Positions 49,016 through 56,014 of a stretch of DNA of 64,000 nucleotides are shown piece after piece. How positions within the stretch are numbered: position 1 is the first letter of the stretch; each line of letters opens with the position of its first letter. The notes beneath the pieces are model-generated. The model was not told where the DNA came from, did not search any database, and was given only the letters and a program-made list of their open reading frames with translations. This stretch comes from Amycolatopsis pretoriensis (GTDB lineage Bacteria > Actinomycetota > Actinomycetes > Mycobacteriales > Pseudonocardiaceae). Made by a program: the position numbers and the translations under genes. The DNA lies in the NCBI RefSeq assembly GCF_900107925.1, contig NZ_FNUJ01000004.1:744001-808000 (forward strand), given 5' to 3'.

Positions 49016-49541
49016 CGACGAGGCCCCGCCACCGGCAGCCGAAGGTGAGGAGCCGGTCGTTGCCGCCGTCGACTCCGAGGCCGGCGACGGGGAGACGGTG
49101 ATAGAGGACGCGGAGCCGGTCGAGCTCGGCCTCGGCGATCCGCCGCCGCAGACGAGCGAGGTCGTGCGCGTGCTGGTGCCGGAGCCCCCGGCGGTGCCGG
49201 TCACGCTGGCACTGCCGCCGACCCTGGGCCGGGCCGACGAGGTCAAGCAGCTGGAGCGGGAGCACGACCAGGTCATGCTCACGCGCGAATACAATCACGA
49301 GACCCAGCTGCAGAAGGAGGAGCTGCGGCATCGCTCGCAGATGCAACGGCTCGTACTCGGCTCGATCATGGTCGTGCTGCTCCTGGTCTTCGGGCTGGTG
49401 CTGGCGGCGGTCTGGAACCACGGCATCACTCCCGAGTTCGGCCTGGAGCTCAGCCGGCTGATCGTGCCGTCCCTCGTCGGGTCCGCCGCGACCATCGTGG
49501 GCGCGATGTTCATCAGCGGCGGCAGCGGGATCAAGAAGTGA
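49008..49541 (+). CDS. Hypothetical membrane protein with acidic N-terminus and coiled coil
   Basis: 177 residues. A disordered acidic and Pro-rich N-terminus (1-75) leads into a charged helix (LEREHDQVMLTREYNHETQL, KEELRHRSQM), likely a coiled coil. Two membrane helices follow (about 115-137 and 150-172), ending GSGIKK. This could be a membrane-anchored scaffold. The ATG lies 8 bp within the preceding small gene. Its last 11 bp overlap the convergent ABC-transporter gene. Confidence 0.6.
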   Translation: MTDDEAPPPAAEGEEPVVAAVDSEAGDGETVIEDAEPVELGLGDPPPQTSEVVRVLVPEPPAVPVTLALPPTLGRADEVKQLEREHDQVMLTREYNHETQLQKEELRHRSQMQRLVLGSIMVVLLLVFGLVLAAVWNHGITPEFGLELSRLIVPSLVGSAATIVGAMFISGGSGIKK

Positions 49542-51492
49542 TGGTGCGCGGCTCCGGGACCTCCGGGCCCGCGCGGTAGGCGCGCGCCTGGATTTCGTAC
49601 AGCTCGTGGTACACCCCGGCCGCCCTGGTCAGCTCCTCGTGGGTTCCCTGCTCGATCAGTCTTCCCTTCTCCAGCACCAGGATCCGGTCCGCCGAGCGGA
49701 TGTTCGCCAGCCGGTGGGTGACCAGGATCGTCGTGCGCCGGCCGTCGTGGGACGCGCTTGCGTGTTGCAGCCCGGCGAACACCCGGGCCTCCGCGCGGGC
49801 GTCGAGCGCCGCCGTCGGTTCGTCGGCCACCAGGACCGAGGCGTCGCGGTAGATGCCGCGGGCGATGCCCATGCGCTGCCACTGGCCGCCCGACAGGTCC
49901 TGGCCCTCGTCGAACTTCTTGGACAGCACCGTGTTCTCCTTGGCGGGCAACGACTCGATCACCTCGTCCGCGCCCGAGTAGTCCACCGCTTCGCGCCACG
50001 CCCGGCCGTCCGGGTCCGCGCGGCCGAGGCGGCCCACCGTGACGTTGTTCGCCGCTGTCATCGGCCACTCCGCCGGTTCCTGCGCGATCACCGCGATGTT
50101 CGCGTGCACCGACGCCGGGTCCGCGTGCGCGAGGTCGACGTCGTCCCAGCGGACCACGCCTTCGTCCGGTGGGTACAGCCCGGTCAGCAGCTTGCCCAGC
50201 GTCGTCTTGCCCGACCCGTTCTCCCCGACGAGCGCGACCACCTCGCCGCGCCGGATCGTCAGCGAGATGTCCCGCAGCGCCGGCCGCTGCTGGCCCGGGT
50301 AGGTGAACGAGACGCCCTCCAGCCGGATCTCGCCCGGGTCGGCCGGCGCGGTCAGCGCCGTCGGCGGTGGTTGCCGACGCACCGATTCCACCAGCAGCTG
50401 GTTGTAGAACCCGATGTAGAACGAGTCCTCGTACAGCGAATTGACCGCGCGCATGGTGTTCGACAGCGCCGTCGACGCCGTGCGCATCGCCAGCACCGCC
50501 GTGCCGGCCAGCGCCAGTTCCATCCCGCCGGAGTAGAGGAGCCAGCCGAGCACCAGGTACGCGACGGCGGTGCCGAACCCGGCCGCCGCCCGGCCGGTCG
50601 TGCGCACCAGGTTGCTGCGGTGCGCCAGCTGGACCTCTTCCTGCATCAGGCTGCGCGAGATGCGCCGGTATTCGCCGAGCAACGGTTCCTGCAACGTCAG
50701 CGCGTGCCGTTCGAGGGCCATCGACCGCCAGGTCGCGACCTCTTCGACCACCGACTTGCGGATGTTGCGCCCGACCGTGTCGATGAAGTGCCGGTAGTTC
50801 AGCTTCGCGATGCGCGCGGCGGCGAAACCGTCGGCCGCCGCGGCGAGCAGCAGGACCGGCGCCAGCCACGGGTTGAGGAGCCCCGCCGTCAGCATCGCAG
50901 CCGCGAGCGAGATGACCGACGACGTCAGGTCGGCCAGCCGGCGCAGGCTCGTTTCGATCGACCGGACGCCGAACCGCGCGCCCTGCCGCGCCAGCTCGCG
51001 GAAGTCGGCGTCCTCGAACGCGATCAGCCCGACGCGCACGACCGCCGCCGTCACCGCGTCGTCCGCCGCCGCGGTGACGCGGGGCCGCAACGCGCCCTCG
51101 ACGGCCGCGACGGCGGCGTCGAGCAACGCGCGCGCCGCGTACGAGCCGGTGACGACCGCGATCGCGGGCAGCGACTGCAGCACCCGATCCGGTGTCGGGC
51201 CCTGTTCGAGCAGCGCGGTGAAGACGTTCGCGGTGGCGAGCAGCCCGAACGCCGTGACGCAGCCCGAGATGACGTGCACGAAGCCGGCCAGCAGCGTCAG
51301 CCGTGGCGACGTGCGCCAGGCCAGCCGCAGCACGACGGCGATCGCGGTCGGCAACGCGCGCACGGCCTGGCCGAAGCCGGCCGCGGCCACGCGTTCGTCG
51401 ACGCGTGCCCATTCGGGCATCTTCACGTTCTCGACCCCGATCAGCGGGGCCGCGTCGGTGGCGTCCTGGGGTGTTCCGGCGGGTCTGCGCAC
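49531..51492 (-). CDS. ABC transporter, fused permease and ATPase (exporter type)
   Basis: 653 residues. Five to six membrane helices occupy about 50-340. The ATPase domain begins IRLEGVSFTYPGQ and has Walker A GENGSGKTT, a Q-loop (AQEP), signature LSGGQ, Walker B SVLVADEPTAAL and switch THRL. As a half-transporter it probably homodimerises. The GTG at 51492 is chosen; an ATG at 51420 is also possible. The substrate cannot be read from sequence. A hairpin (51578-51600) lies upstream. Confidence 0.88.
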   Translation of the reverse strand: MRRPAGTPQDATDAAPLIGVENVKMPEWARVDERVAAAGFGQAVRALPTAIAVVLRLAWRTSPRLTLLAGFVHVISGCVTAFGLLATANVFTALLEQGPTPDRVLQSLPAIAVVTGSYAARALLDAAVAAVEGALRPRVTAAADDAVTAAVVRVGLIAFEDADFRELARQGARFGVRSIETSLRRLADLTSSVISLAAAMLTAGLLNPWLAPVLLLAAAADGFAAARIAKLNYRHFIDTVGRNIRKSVVEEVATWRSMALERHALTLQEPLLGEYRRISRSLMQEEVQLAHRSNLVRTTGRAAAGFGTAVAYLVLGWLLYSGGMELALAGTAVLAMRTASTALSNTMRAVNSLYEDSFYIGFYNQLLVESVRRQPPPTALTAPADPGEIRLEGVSFTYPGQQRPALRDISLTIRRGEVVALVGENGSGKTTLGKLLTGLYPPDEGVVRWDDVDLAHADPASVHANIAVIAQEPAEWPMTAANNVTVGRLGRADPDGRAWREAVDYSGADEVIESLPAKENTVLSKKFDEGQDLSGGQWQRMGIARGIYRDASVLVADEPTAALDARAEARVFAGLQHASASHDGRRTTILVTHRLANIRSADRILVLEKGRLIEQGTHEELTRAAGVYHELYEIQARAYRAGPEVPEPRTITS

Positions 51493-51577
51493 GCATCCAT
51501 CTCTACTCCGGGGGTCCGACAATTTCGGAGCGCCGCTAGGCCGTTCGGGTGAAAGTAATCGATTTCTCTGGGCCTTC

Positions 51578-51600
51578 GCGAGTGTCGGGGACACACTCGC
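51578..51600. repeat. Hairpin upstream of the ABC transporter gene
   Basis: GCGAGTGT (51578-51585) and ACACTCGC (51593-51600) form an 8-bp stem with a 7-base loop, about 86 bp before the GTG. An AT-rich patch (51620-51655) lies beyond it and may hold the promoter. Confidence 0.45.
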
Positions 51601-51707
51601 TGCAGAACCTCGAATCGAGCAACACCGAATAACTAATAATTGTTGTGAAATTGACCCGTCGCTGGGCCGCCCGGGTCGGCAGGTCCGCGGATGTGGTGGC
51701 AGAGACC

Positions 51708-51757
51708 GGAAACAGGTGACGTCCTCGTGCCAGGGGGGAGGGGCGTCGCCTGTTTCC
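51708..51757 (-). terminator. Terminator hairpin of the DUF1579 gene
   Basis: GGAAACAGGTGACG (51708-51721) pairs with 51744-51757 with one G-U wobble over a 22-base loop. It begins two bases after the DUF1579 stop and is likely to end that leftward transcript. Confidence 0.65.
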
Positions 51758-51759
51758 TC

Positions 51760-52227
51760 CTACCTGTTTTCGCGGGTGTACCGCGCCCGCAGAAATGCGC
51801 TGAATTCGCCGTCTTCGCCCAGTCTGATGTCGATTTCGTGGGTCAGGGTGGCGCCGTCCGGGGTGAGCCGGTGCCGGGCCACCCCGCGAGCGGTCTGCTT
51901 CTCGAGGACGAGCGTCGCGCCGGACCAGTCTCCGCGAGCCGGCGACTCGGGCGGGTAGCCGTAGCTGTCGAAGCCGTACCAGAGCGTCTCGCCGGTGTGC
52001 GGGTCCACGGTGAAGATGTTGTGCCCCAGGAACTCCGTGCCGTCGTCGCGCAGCTGGCGGTAGTCCTGGACCAGTGCGAACCCGTTGAGCTCCGAGCGGT
52101 ACCGGCACTCGGCGCGCGCGGTCGAAGCCGGCGCCCACGGTGAAGCGGCGAGCTCCTCGGTGCCGGTCCAGTCGCCGGCGAAGGCCTTCAACGCGTCGTG
52201 CGCGGGGCCGAGGGTGGGCATGTCCAT
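51760..52227 (-). CDS. DUF1579-family protein under MarR control
   Basis: 155 residues. The sequence DALKAFAGDWTGTEEL, LVQDYRQLRDDGTEFLGHNI and HTGETLWYGFDSYGYPP match DUF1579 (a lipocalin-like beta-barrel of unknown role). ATG 52227 is chosen because GGAG lies 7 bases upstream; a further ATG at 52239 is possible. It is divergent from a MarR gene, and an 18-bp palindrome lies between them. A terminator hairpin follows the stop. Confidence 0.75.
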   Translation of the reverse strand: MDMPTLGPAHDALKAFAGDWTGTEELAASPWAPASTARAECRYRSELNGFALVQDYRQLRDDGTEFLGHNIFTVDPHTGETLWYGFDSYGYPPESPARGDWSGATLVLEKQTARGVARHRLTPDGATLTHEIDIRLGEDGEFSAFLRARYTRENR

Positions 52228-52240
52228 GGTCGTCTCCATT

Positions 52241-52258
52241 TCGACAGGTACCTGTCGA
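52241..52258. promoter_or_regulatory. 18-bp perfect palindrome, likely MarR operator
   Basis: TCGACAGGTACCTGTCGA is fully self-complementary and lies between the DUF1579 start (52227) and the MarR start (52277). Its size and symmetry fit a MarR dimer site controlling both genes. Confidence 0.75.
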
Positions 52259-52276
52259 TGTGCGAGACTAGCACGC

Positions 52277-52723
52277 ATGCGGTCCCATCGAGCCGAGACG
52301 TTCACCCGGGTGATCGACGCGGTCTTCGCGTGCAACGGCGGCTTCCTGACCGCGGGCGACGCGCTGACCGAGCCGGTCGGGCTGACGGCCGCGCAGTGGC
52401 AGGTCCTCGGCTTCCTCGAGGACGGCCCGGCGACCGCGGCCGAGGTGGCGCGACGCCGCGGGCTGCGGCGCCAGAGTGTCCAGGAGACGGTGAACCGCTT
52501 GCTGCGCAACGGAATGCTCGACCGCCTGCCGAACCCGGCCGACGCGCGGGCGCCGCTGCTGTCGTTGACGCGGCGGGCGAAGGCGGCGATGCGCGAACTG
52601 GGGGTGGCGCAGGTCGCGTGGGCGGAGGACGTGGCGGGCGCGGTGTCCCAGGAGGACCTGGAAACGACGCTGCGGACGTTGCGCCGGCTGCGTGAGGTCG
52701 TCGCGCAGCCGCGGTTGCACTGA
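52277..52723 (+). CDS. MarR-family transcriptional regulator
   Basis: 148 residues. The winged helix is visible (LTAAQWQVLGFLEDGPATAA, EVARRRGLRRQSVQETVNRL, GMLDRLPNPADARAPLLSLT). Helices at both ends form the dimer interface. It is divergent from the DUF1579 gene across an 18-bp palindrome and probably represses that gene and itself. The signal ligand is unknown. The stop faces the HxlR gene 3 bp away. Confidence 0.9.
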   Translation: MRSHRAETFTRVIDAVFACNGGFLTAGDALTEPVGLTAAQWQVLGFLEDGPATAAEVARRRGLRRQSVQETVNRLLRNGMLDRLPNPADARAPLLSLTRRAKAAMRELGVAQVAWAEDVAGAVSQEDLETTLRTLRRLREVVAQPRLH

Positions 52724-52726
52724 GGG

Positions 52727-53182
52727 TTACGCGGCCACGCCGGGGCCGGGAAGCGCGTCGACGTCGCGTGCGTGCATCGGCTCGCCGCAGTGGGTGCAGC
52801 GGAGGTCGACGGTGGTGATTTCGCCGCACGCGTGGTGCCGGTAGAGCACGGGAGGGCCGGCCTCGCCCGCGAGCCACTTGTCGCCCCAGCGGGTCATGAC
52901 CATCAGCATGTCGACGAGTTCGGTGCCCTTCTCGGTCAGGACGTACTCGTAGCGCGGCCGCCGGTCGTACGGCCGCCGCTCGACGATGCCCTGGTCGACG
53001 AGGTGATTCAGGCGTTCGGTGAGAACCTTGCGCGAGATGCCGAGGTCGGCCTGGATCTGCTCGAACCGGCTGGCCCCGACCCACACGTCCCGCAGGATCA
53101 GGGGTGACCAGGGCTCGCCGATGACGTCGAGCGTGCGTGCGATCGAGCACGCGGCCAGTTCGCTGAAGTGGGTGCGCTGCAT
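52727..53182 (-). CDS. HxlR-family regulator with C-terminal zinc-ribbon-like segment
   Basis: 151 residues. The HxlR winged helix is clear (CSIARTLDVIGEPWSPLILR, RFEQIQADLGISRKVLTERL, YDRRPRYEYVLTEKG). A C-terminal tail with HHACGEITTVDLRCTHCGEP has three Cys and resembles a metal-binding ribbon; HxlR proteins sense thiols or electrophiles through Cys, so this may be a sensor. It is divergent from a reductase gene with two similar sites between them. Confidence 0.88.
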   Translation of the reverse strand: MQRTHFSELAACSIARTLDVIGEPWSPLILRDVWVGASRFEQIQADLGISRKVLTERLNHLVDQGIVERRPYDRRPRYEYVLTEKGTELVDMLMVMTRWGDKWLAGEAGPPVLYRHHACGEITTVDLRCTHCGEPMHARDVDALPGPGVAA

Positions 53183-53203
53183 GAGACCACTTTAGCATTC
53201 GGG

Positions 53204-53256
53204 GTTCCCTTAGGGAACTCGTCCTGCTACGGTTACGGAGTCTCCTCAAGGAACTC
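53204..53256. promoter_or_regulatory. Paired HxlR-like sites flanking a -10 element
   Basis: GTTCCCTTAGGGAAC (53204-53218) is a perfect 6+3+6 dyad. GAGTCTCCTCAAGGAACTC (53238-53256) is a diverged second copy. Between them TACGGT (53228-53233) is a likely -10 for the rightward reductase gene. Such spacing allows a regulator to block that promoter. Confidence 0.6.
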
Positions 53257-53269
53257 CGGAAGGATCGCG

Positions 53270-53857
53270 ATGAGCAAGGTCTTCAGTGCCCACGCAGTGT
53301 CGGTCGACGGGTACATCACCGGCCGCGGCGCCGGTCCGGGGCACGGTCTCGGCGACGGCGGGACGCTCTTCGACTGGTACACCGACGGCGACACCCAGAG
53401 CCGCGTGTTCGACTTCTTCAAGCTCAGCGAACCGAGCGCCCGCGTCTTCGACGACCTCGCGGGGCGCGTCGGCGCGATCGTGGCCGGCCGGAACACCTAT
53501 GAGGACTCGGACCACTTCGGCGGCGGCAGCCCGCACCCCGGCGCCCCGCTCTTCCTGCTCAGCCACCGCCCGGCGCCCGAGCTGACGCCGCGGCAGACCC
53601 TGGTGGGCGACATCGAGGAGGCCATCGAGGCCGCGCGCGAGGCGGCGGGCGGCAAGGATGTCGGCCTGATGGGCGGCGGCGTCCTGACGTCGGCGCTGGC
53701 GGCGGGCCTGGTCGACGAGGTCGTCCTCCACCAGGTCCCGGTCCTGCTCGGCGGCGGGCGCTCGTTCTTCCAGGAACTGCCCTCGCACGTGCGGCTGCGG
53801 CTGGTCGACGCCGTCGCCGCTCCCGGCGTCACCCACCTCCACTACTCGGTCGCCTGA
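53270..53857 (+). CDS. Dihydrofolate-reductase-like (RibD C-terminal) protein
   Basis: 195 residues. The core VSVDGYITGRGAGPGHGLGD, VGAIVAGRNTYEDSDHFGG and DVGLMGGGVLTSALAAGLVD fit the RibD/DHFR-like reductase fold that binds NADPH. Members of this type are common in actinobacteria beside HxlR regulators and are not riboflavin enzymes. ATG 53270 has GGAAGGA upstream. It is followed 20 bp later by a PPOX/F420-type gene in the same operon. Confidence 0.85.
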   Translation: MSKVFSAHAVSVDGYITGRGAGPGHGLGDGGTLFDWYTDGDTQSRVFDFFKLSEPSARVFDDLAGRVGAIVAGRNTYEDSDHFGGGSPHPGAPLFLLSHRPAPELTPRQTLVGDIEEAIEAAREAAGGKDVGLMGGGVLTSALAAGLVDEVVLHQVPVLLGGGRSFFQELPSHVRLRLVDAVAAPGVTHLHYSVA

Positions 53858-53877
53858 ACTCACCCAAGGAGAAAGCC

Positions 53878-54261
53878 ATGCTGAACGAAGACGTCCGCCG
53901 CATCCTCTCGACGAACGTGGTGGCCCACCTGGCCACGGTCCTGCCCGACGGCGCCCCGCACTCGATCCCGCTGTGGGTCGACCCGGAGGGCGACCACATC
54001 GCGATCATGACCGGCCCGGACTCCCGCAAGGCCCGCAACCTCCGCCGCGACCCGCGGGTGGCGCTGTCCCTGACCCCGGCGGACAACCCGTTCGAGCCGG
54101 TGATCATCCGCGGCCGCGTGGTCGAGTGGATCGACGGCGACAGGGGCTGGGAGATCGTCGACCGCATCGCCACGAAGTACATCGGACAGGGTTACCCGCG
54201 GGAGCAGGTGCGGGTGGTCGGGCTGATCGAGGTCGAGCGGCAGAGCATCGGGATGGGCTGA
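53878..54261 (+). CDS. PPOX-class F420/FMN-dependent oxidoreductase
   Basis: 127 residues, a split-barrel flavin-binding domain (VVAHLATVLPDGAPHSIPLW, SRKARNLRRDPRVALSL, VRGLIEVE-like end). These proteins bind F420 or FMN and reduce or sense small molecules. The ATG has AAGGAGAA upstream. It is the second gene of the HxlR-regulated unit and ends 1 bp before the convergent MBL gene stop. Confidence 0.85.
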   Translation: MLNEDVRRILSTNVVAHLATVLPDGAPHSIPLWVDPEGDHIAIMTGPDSRKARNLRRDPRVALSLTPADNPFEPVIIRGRVVEWIDGDRGWEIVDRIATKYIGQGYPREQVRVVGLIEVERQSIGMG

Positions 54262-54262
54262 G

Positions 54263-54967
54263 CTACTTGCGCTTTCCCCAGCGTTCGTCGGCCGGTTCTT
54301 CGCCGCGCCGCAACGCCGCGAGGTAGGCGCGGTCGGTGGCGAAGCGGGCAGCGATCTCGTGTCCTTCGGCGATGGCGCCGTGCCCGGGGATCAGGACGTC
54401 GACGTCCTTGGCGGCCGCTTCGAGCCGGTCGAGCGCGGCGGGGTAGGCGTCTTCCTGACCGGAGCGGCGCGGGTCGAGGAGCGGGATCAGGACGTCGGAG
54501 AGCATGTCGCCGGCGAGCAGGACGCCCCGGTCGGCCAGCAGCAGAGCGGCGTGGCCGACGGCGTGGGCATCGTGCTCGACGAGCTCGCCGGGCAGGGGGT
54601 TGTCGGCGGGCAGCGGGGTGACGAGGGCGATCGGCTCGAGGGGGATGTCGGGCGCGGTCTCGGCCGCCATGGCCTGCGCGCGCTCCCGGGCTTCGGTGGC
54701 GACTTCGGCCGCGGCTGGGGTGGCGTAGCGGGGGACGTCGCCGAAGCGGGGGTGCCAGAGCAGGTGGTCGAAGTGGGGGTGGGTGCAGAACCCGGCGACC
54801 ACGGGGAGGCCGAGCTGGTCGAGGTCGTCGGCGAGCTCGTTCAGTTCGGCGCCGGTGATGCCGGGGTCGACGAGGACCAGGCCGTCGTCCGTGCGGATGA
54901 CGGTGGTGTTGCTCCAGACCCATTCGCTCTGCCGGACCCACACGCCGTCGGCTACCTGCTTCAGCAT
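54263..54967 (-). CDS. MBL-fold metallo-hydrolase
   Basis: 234 residues. The metal-binding motif HxHxDH is present (His63, His65, Asp67, His68 in THPHFDH). Further ligands lie in DAHAVGHAALLLADRG (His), LLAGDMLSD (Asp) and IPGHG (His). The fold hydrolyses esters, thioesters or lactams; the substrate is not evident. ATG 54967 is at the edge of a 400-bp G/C-repeat region, so its promoter is not clear. Confidence 0.85.
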   Translation of the reverse strand: MLKQVADGVWVRQSEWVWSNTTVIRTDDGLVLVDPGITGAELNELADDLDQLGLPVVAGFCTHPHFDHLLWHPRFGDVPRYATPAAAEVATEARERAQAMAAETAPDIPLEPIALVTPLPADNPLPGELVEHDAHAVGHAALLLADRGVLLAGDMLSDVLIPLLDPRRSGQEDAYPAALDRLEAAAKDVDVLIPGHGAIAEGHEIAARFATDRAYLAALRRGEEPADERWGKRK

Positions 54968-55170
54968 CGGAACACGGTGTCAGGTGGTGGGGGTTGGCGC
55001 AATCACACCGGGGGAACGGTTTCGGTGGCCCGGGGTGGAGGCTGCGAGGTGGGGGCGGGCGGCGGGTCGGCCGGGCGGGCGGCTGCCTGGGTGGAGCGCT
55101 GGCCGCGGGCGGCTGTCGGCCAGGTAAGCGGCCTCCCGGGGTGGGTCGTTGGCGGTGGCGGCCTGGCTCT

Positions 55171-55266
55171 CGTGGGTTGGTGGGGCCTGGCGTGGGCCGG
55201 CCGGCGGGCGGCTTTGCGTGGGTTGGTGGGGCCGAGTTGAGCCGCCTGGCGTGGGCCGGCCGGCGG
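55171..55266. repeat. Imperfect tandem duplication
   Basis: CGTGGGTTGGTGGGGCC occurs at 55171-55187 and 55218-55234. A 23-base segment beginning GCCTGGCGTGGGCCGG occurs at 55185-55207 and 55244-55266. The two repeats overlap and suggest a local duplication of about 47-59 bp. Confidence 0.75.
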
Positions 55267-55285
55267 TGCCGGCTGGTCAGGCTGT

Positions 55286-55330
55286 CCCCGCCCCGCCCCG
55301 CCCCGCCCCGCCCCGCCCCGCCCCGCCCCG
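55286..55330. repeat. (CCCCG)9 pentanucleotide tandem repeat
   Basis: Nine uninterrupted copies of CCCCG run from 55286 to 55330, near the stop of the TetR gene. The G-strand could form quadruplex structures, and the tract could vary in length by slippage. Confidence 0.95.
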
Positions 55331-55370
55331 CGGCCGCCGATGCGCCGCGAACCCTCGGAGCCCGCGACCG

Positions 55371-55940
55371 TCAGTCCGGTTTGATGCCCAGCAGCGTCAA
55401 GAACGTGCGGAACCCGGCCGACATGTCGACCTCCGACCGGTCCAGCAGCCACTGCAGCTGCAGCCCGTCCAGCACCGCGATCGCGATCGGTGCCAGCTGC
55501 TCCGGGGTCGTCCCCGGGGGCAGCTCGTCCCGGTGGCGCTCCAGCATCTGCGTCATGCCCGCGCGCACCCGCTCGTACCGGTCGTGGAAGTACCCGCGCG
55601 CCGGGTGGTCCTCCGTCACGCTGTCCGCCGACAGCACCGTGTACGTCTGGACTATTCCCGGCCGCGTCGCGTTGTAGTCGACCAGGTCCGCCAGCTGGTT
55701 GACCGTCATCGACGACTCGGCGTGCCCGAAGTGCAGCAAGTCCCACTCGTCGCGGGTCTCCAGCACCGCCGTCAGCAAGTCCTCCTTCGTCGGGAAGTAG
55801 TGCATCAGCCCCTGCTGCGTCAGCCCGACGCGGTCGGCCACCGCCGCCAGCGAAGTGCCCCGGTAGCCGCGTTCGGCGATCACCTCGAACGCCGCTCGGA
55901 CGATGCTCGCGCGGCGGTCGGCGCCCCTGGCCCGGGTCAT
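55371..55940 (-). CDS. TetR-family transcriptional regulator
   Basis: 189 residues. The N-terminal helix-turn-helix (IVRAAFEVIAERGYRGTSLAAV, DRVGLTQQGLMHYFPTKEDL) is typical. The C-terminal domain resembles those that control beta-glucosidase-type genes. It is divergent from the GH3 gene with 74 bp between starts, so control of that gene is likely. The stop is 40 bp from the CCCCG repeat. Confidence 0.9.
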   Translation of the reverse strand: MTRARGADRRASIVRAAFEVIAERGYRGTSLAAVADRVGLTQQGLMHYFPTKEDLLTAVLETRDEWDLLHFGHAESSMTVNQLADLVDYNATRPGIVQTYTVLSADSVTEDHPARGYFHDRYERVRAGMTQMLERHRDELPPGTTPEQLAPIAIAVLDGLQLQWLLDRSEVDMSAGFRTFLTLLGIKPD

Positions 55941-56014
55941 GATCCCGAGCCTACGGGACGCGCTGTCACGAAACTGTAACGTTCACTAGTCATCGCCAGG
56001 TACAGTAAGCGCCC

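Larger units (their letters stand above)
54968..55370. other. Non-coding G-rich region between MBL and TetR genes
   Basis: A 403-bp stretch with no convincing gene on either strand. It is strongly G-rich on the plus strand up to 55260, then C-rich. It contains partly duplicated segments and a CCCCG pentamer tract. Apparent open frames here are products of the skewed composition. Confidence 0.6.

Noticed and set aside
51536-51625. A 29-codon leftward ORF upstream of the ABC transporter
   Set aside because: It lacks a clear ribosome site and spans a hairpin; there is no support beyond an open frame.
55171-55330. CRISPR array
   Set aside because: Repeats are contiguous pentamers and a local duplication, without spacers of regular length or cas genes.
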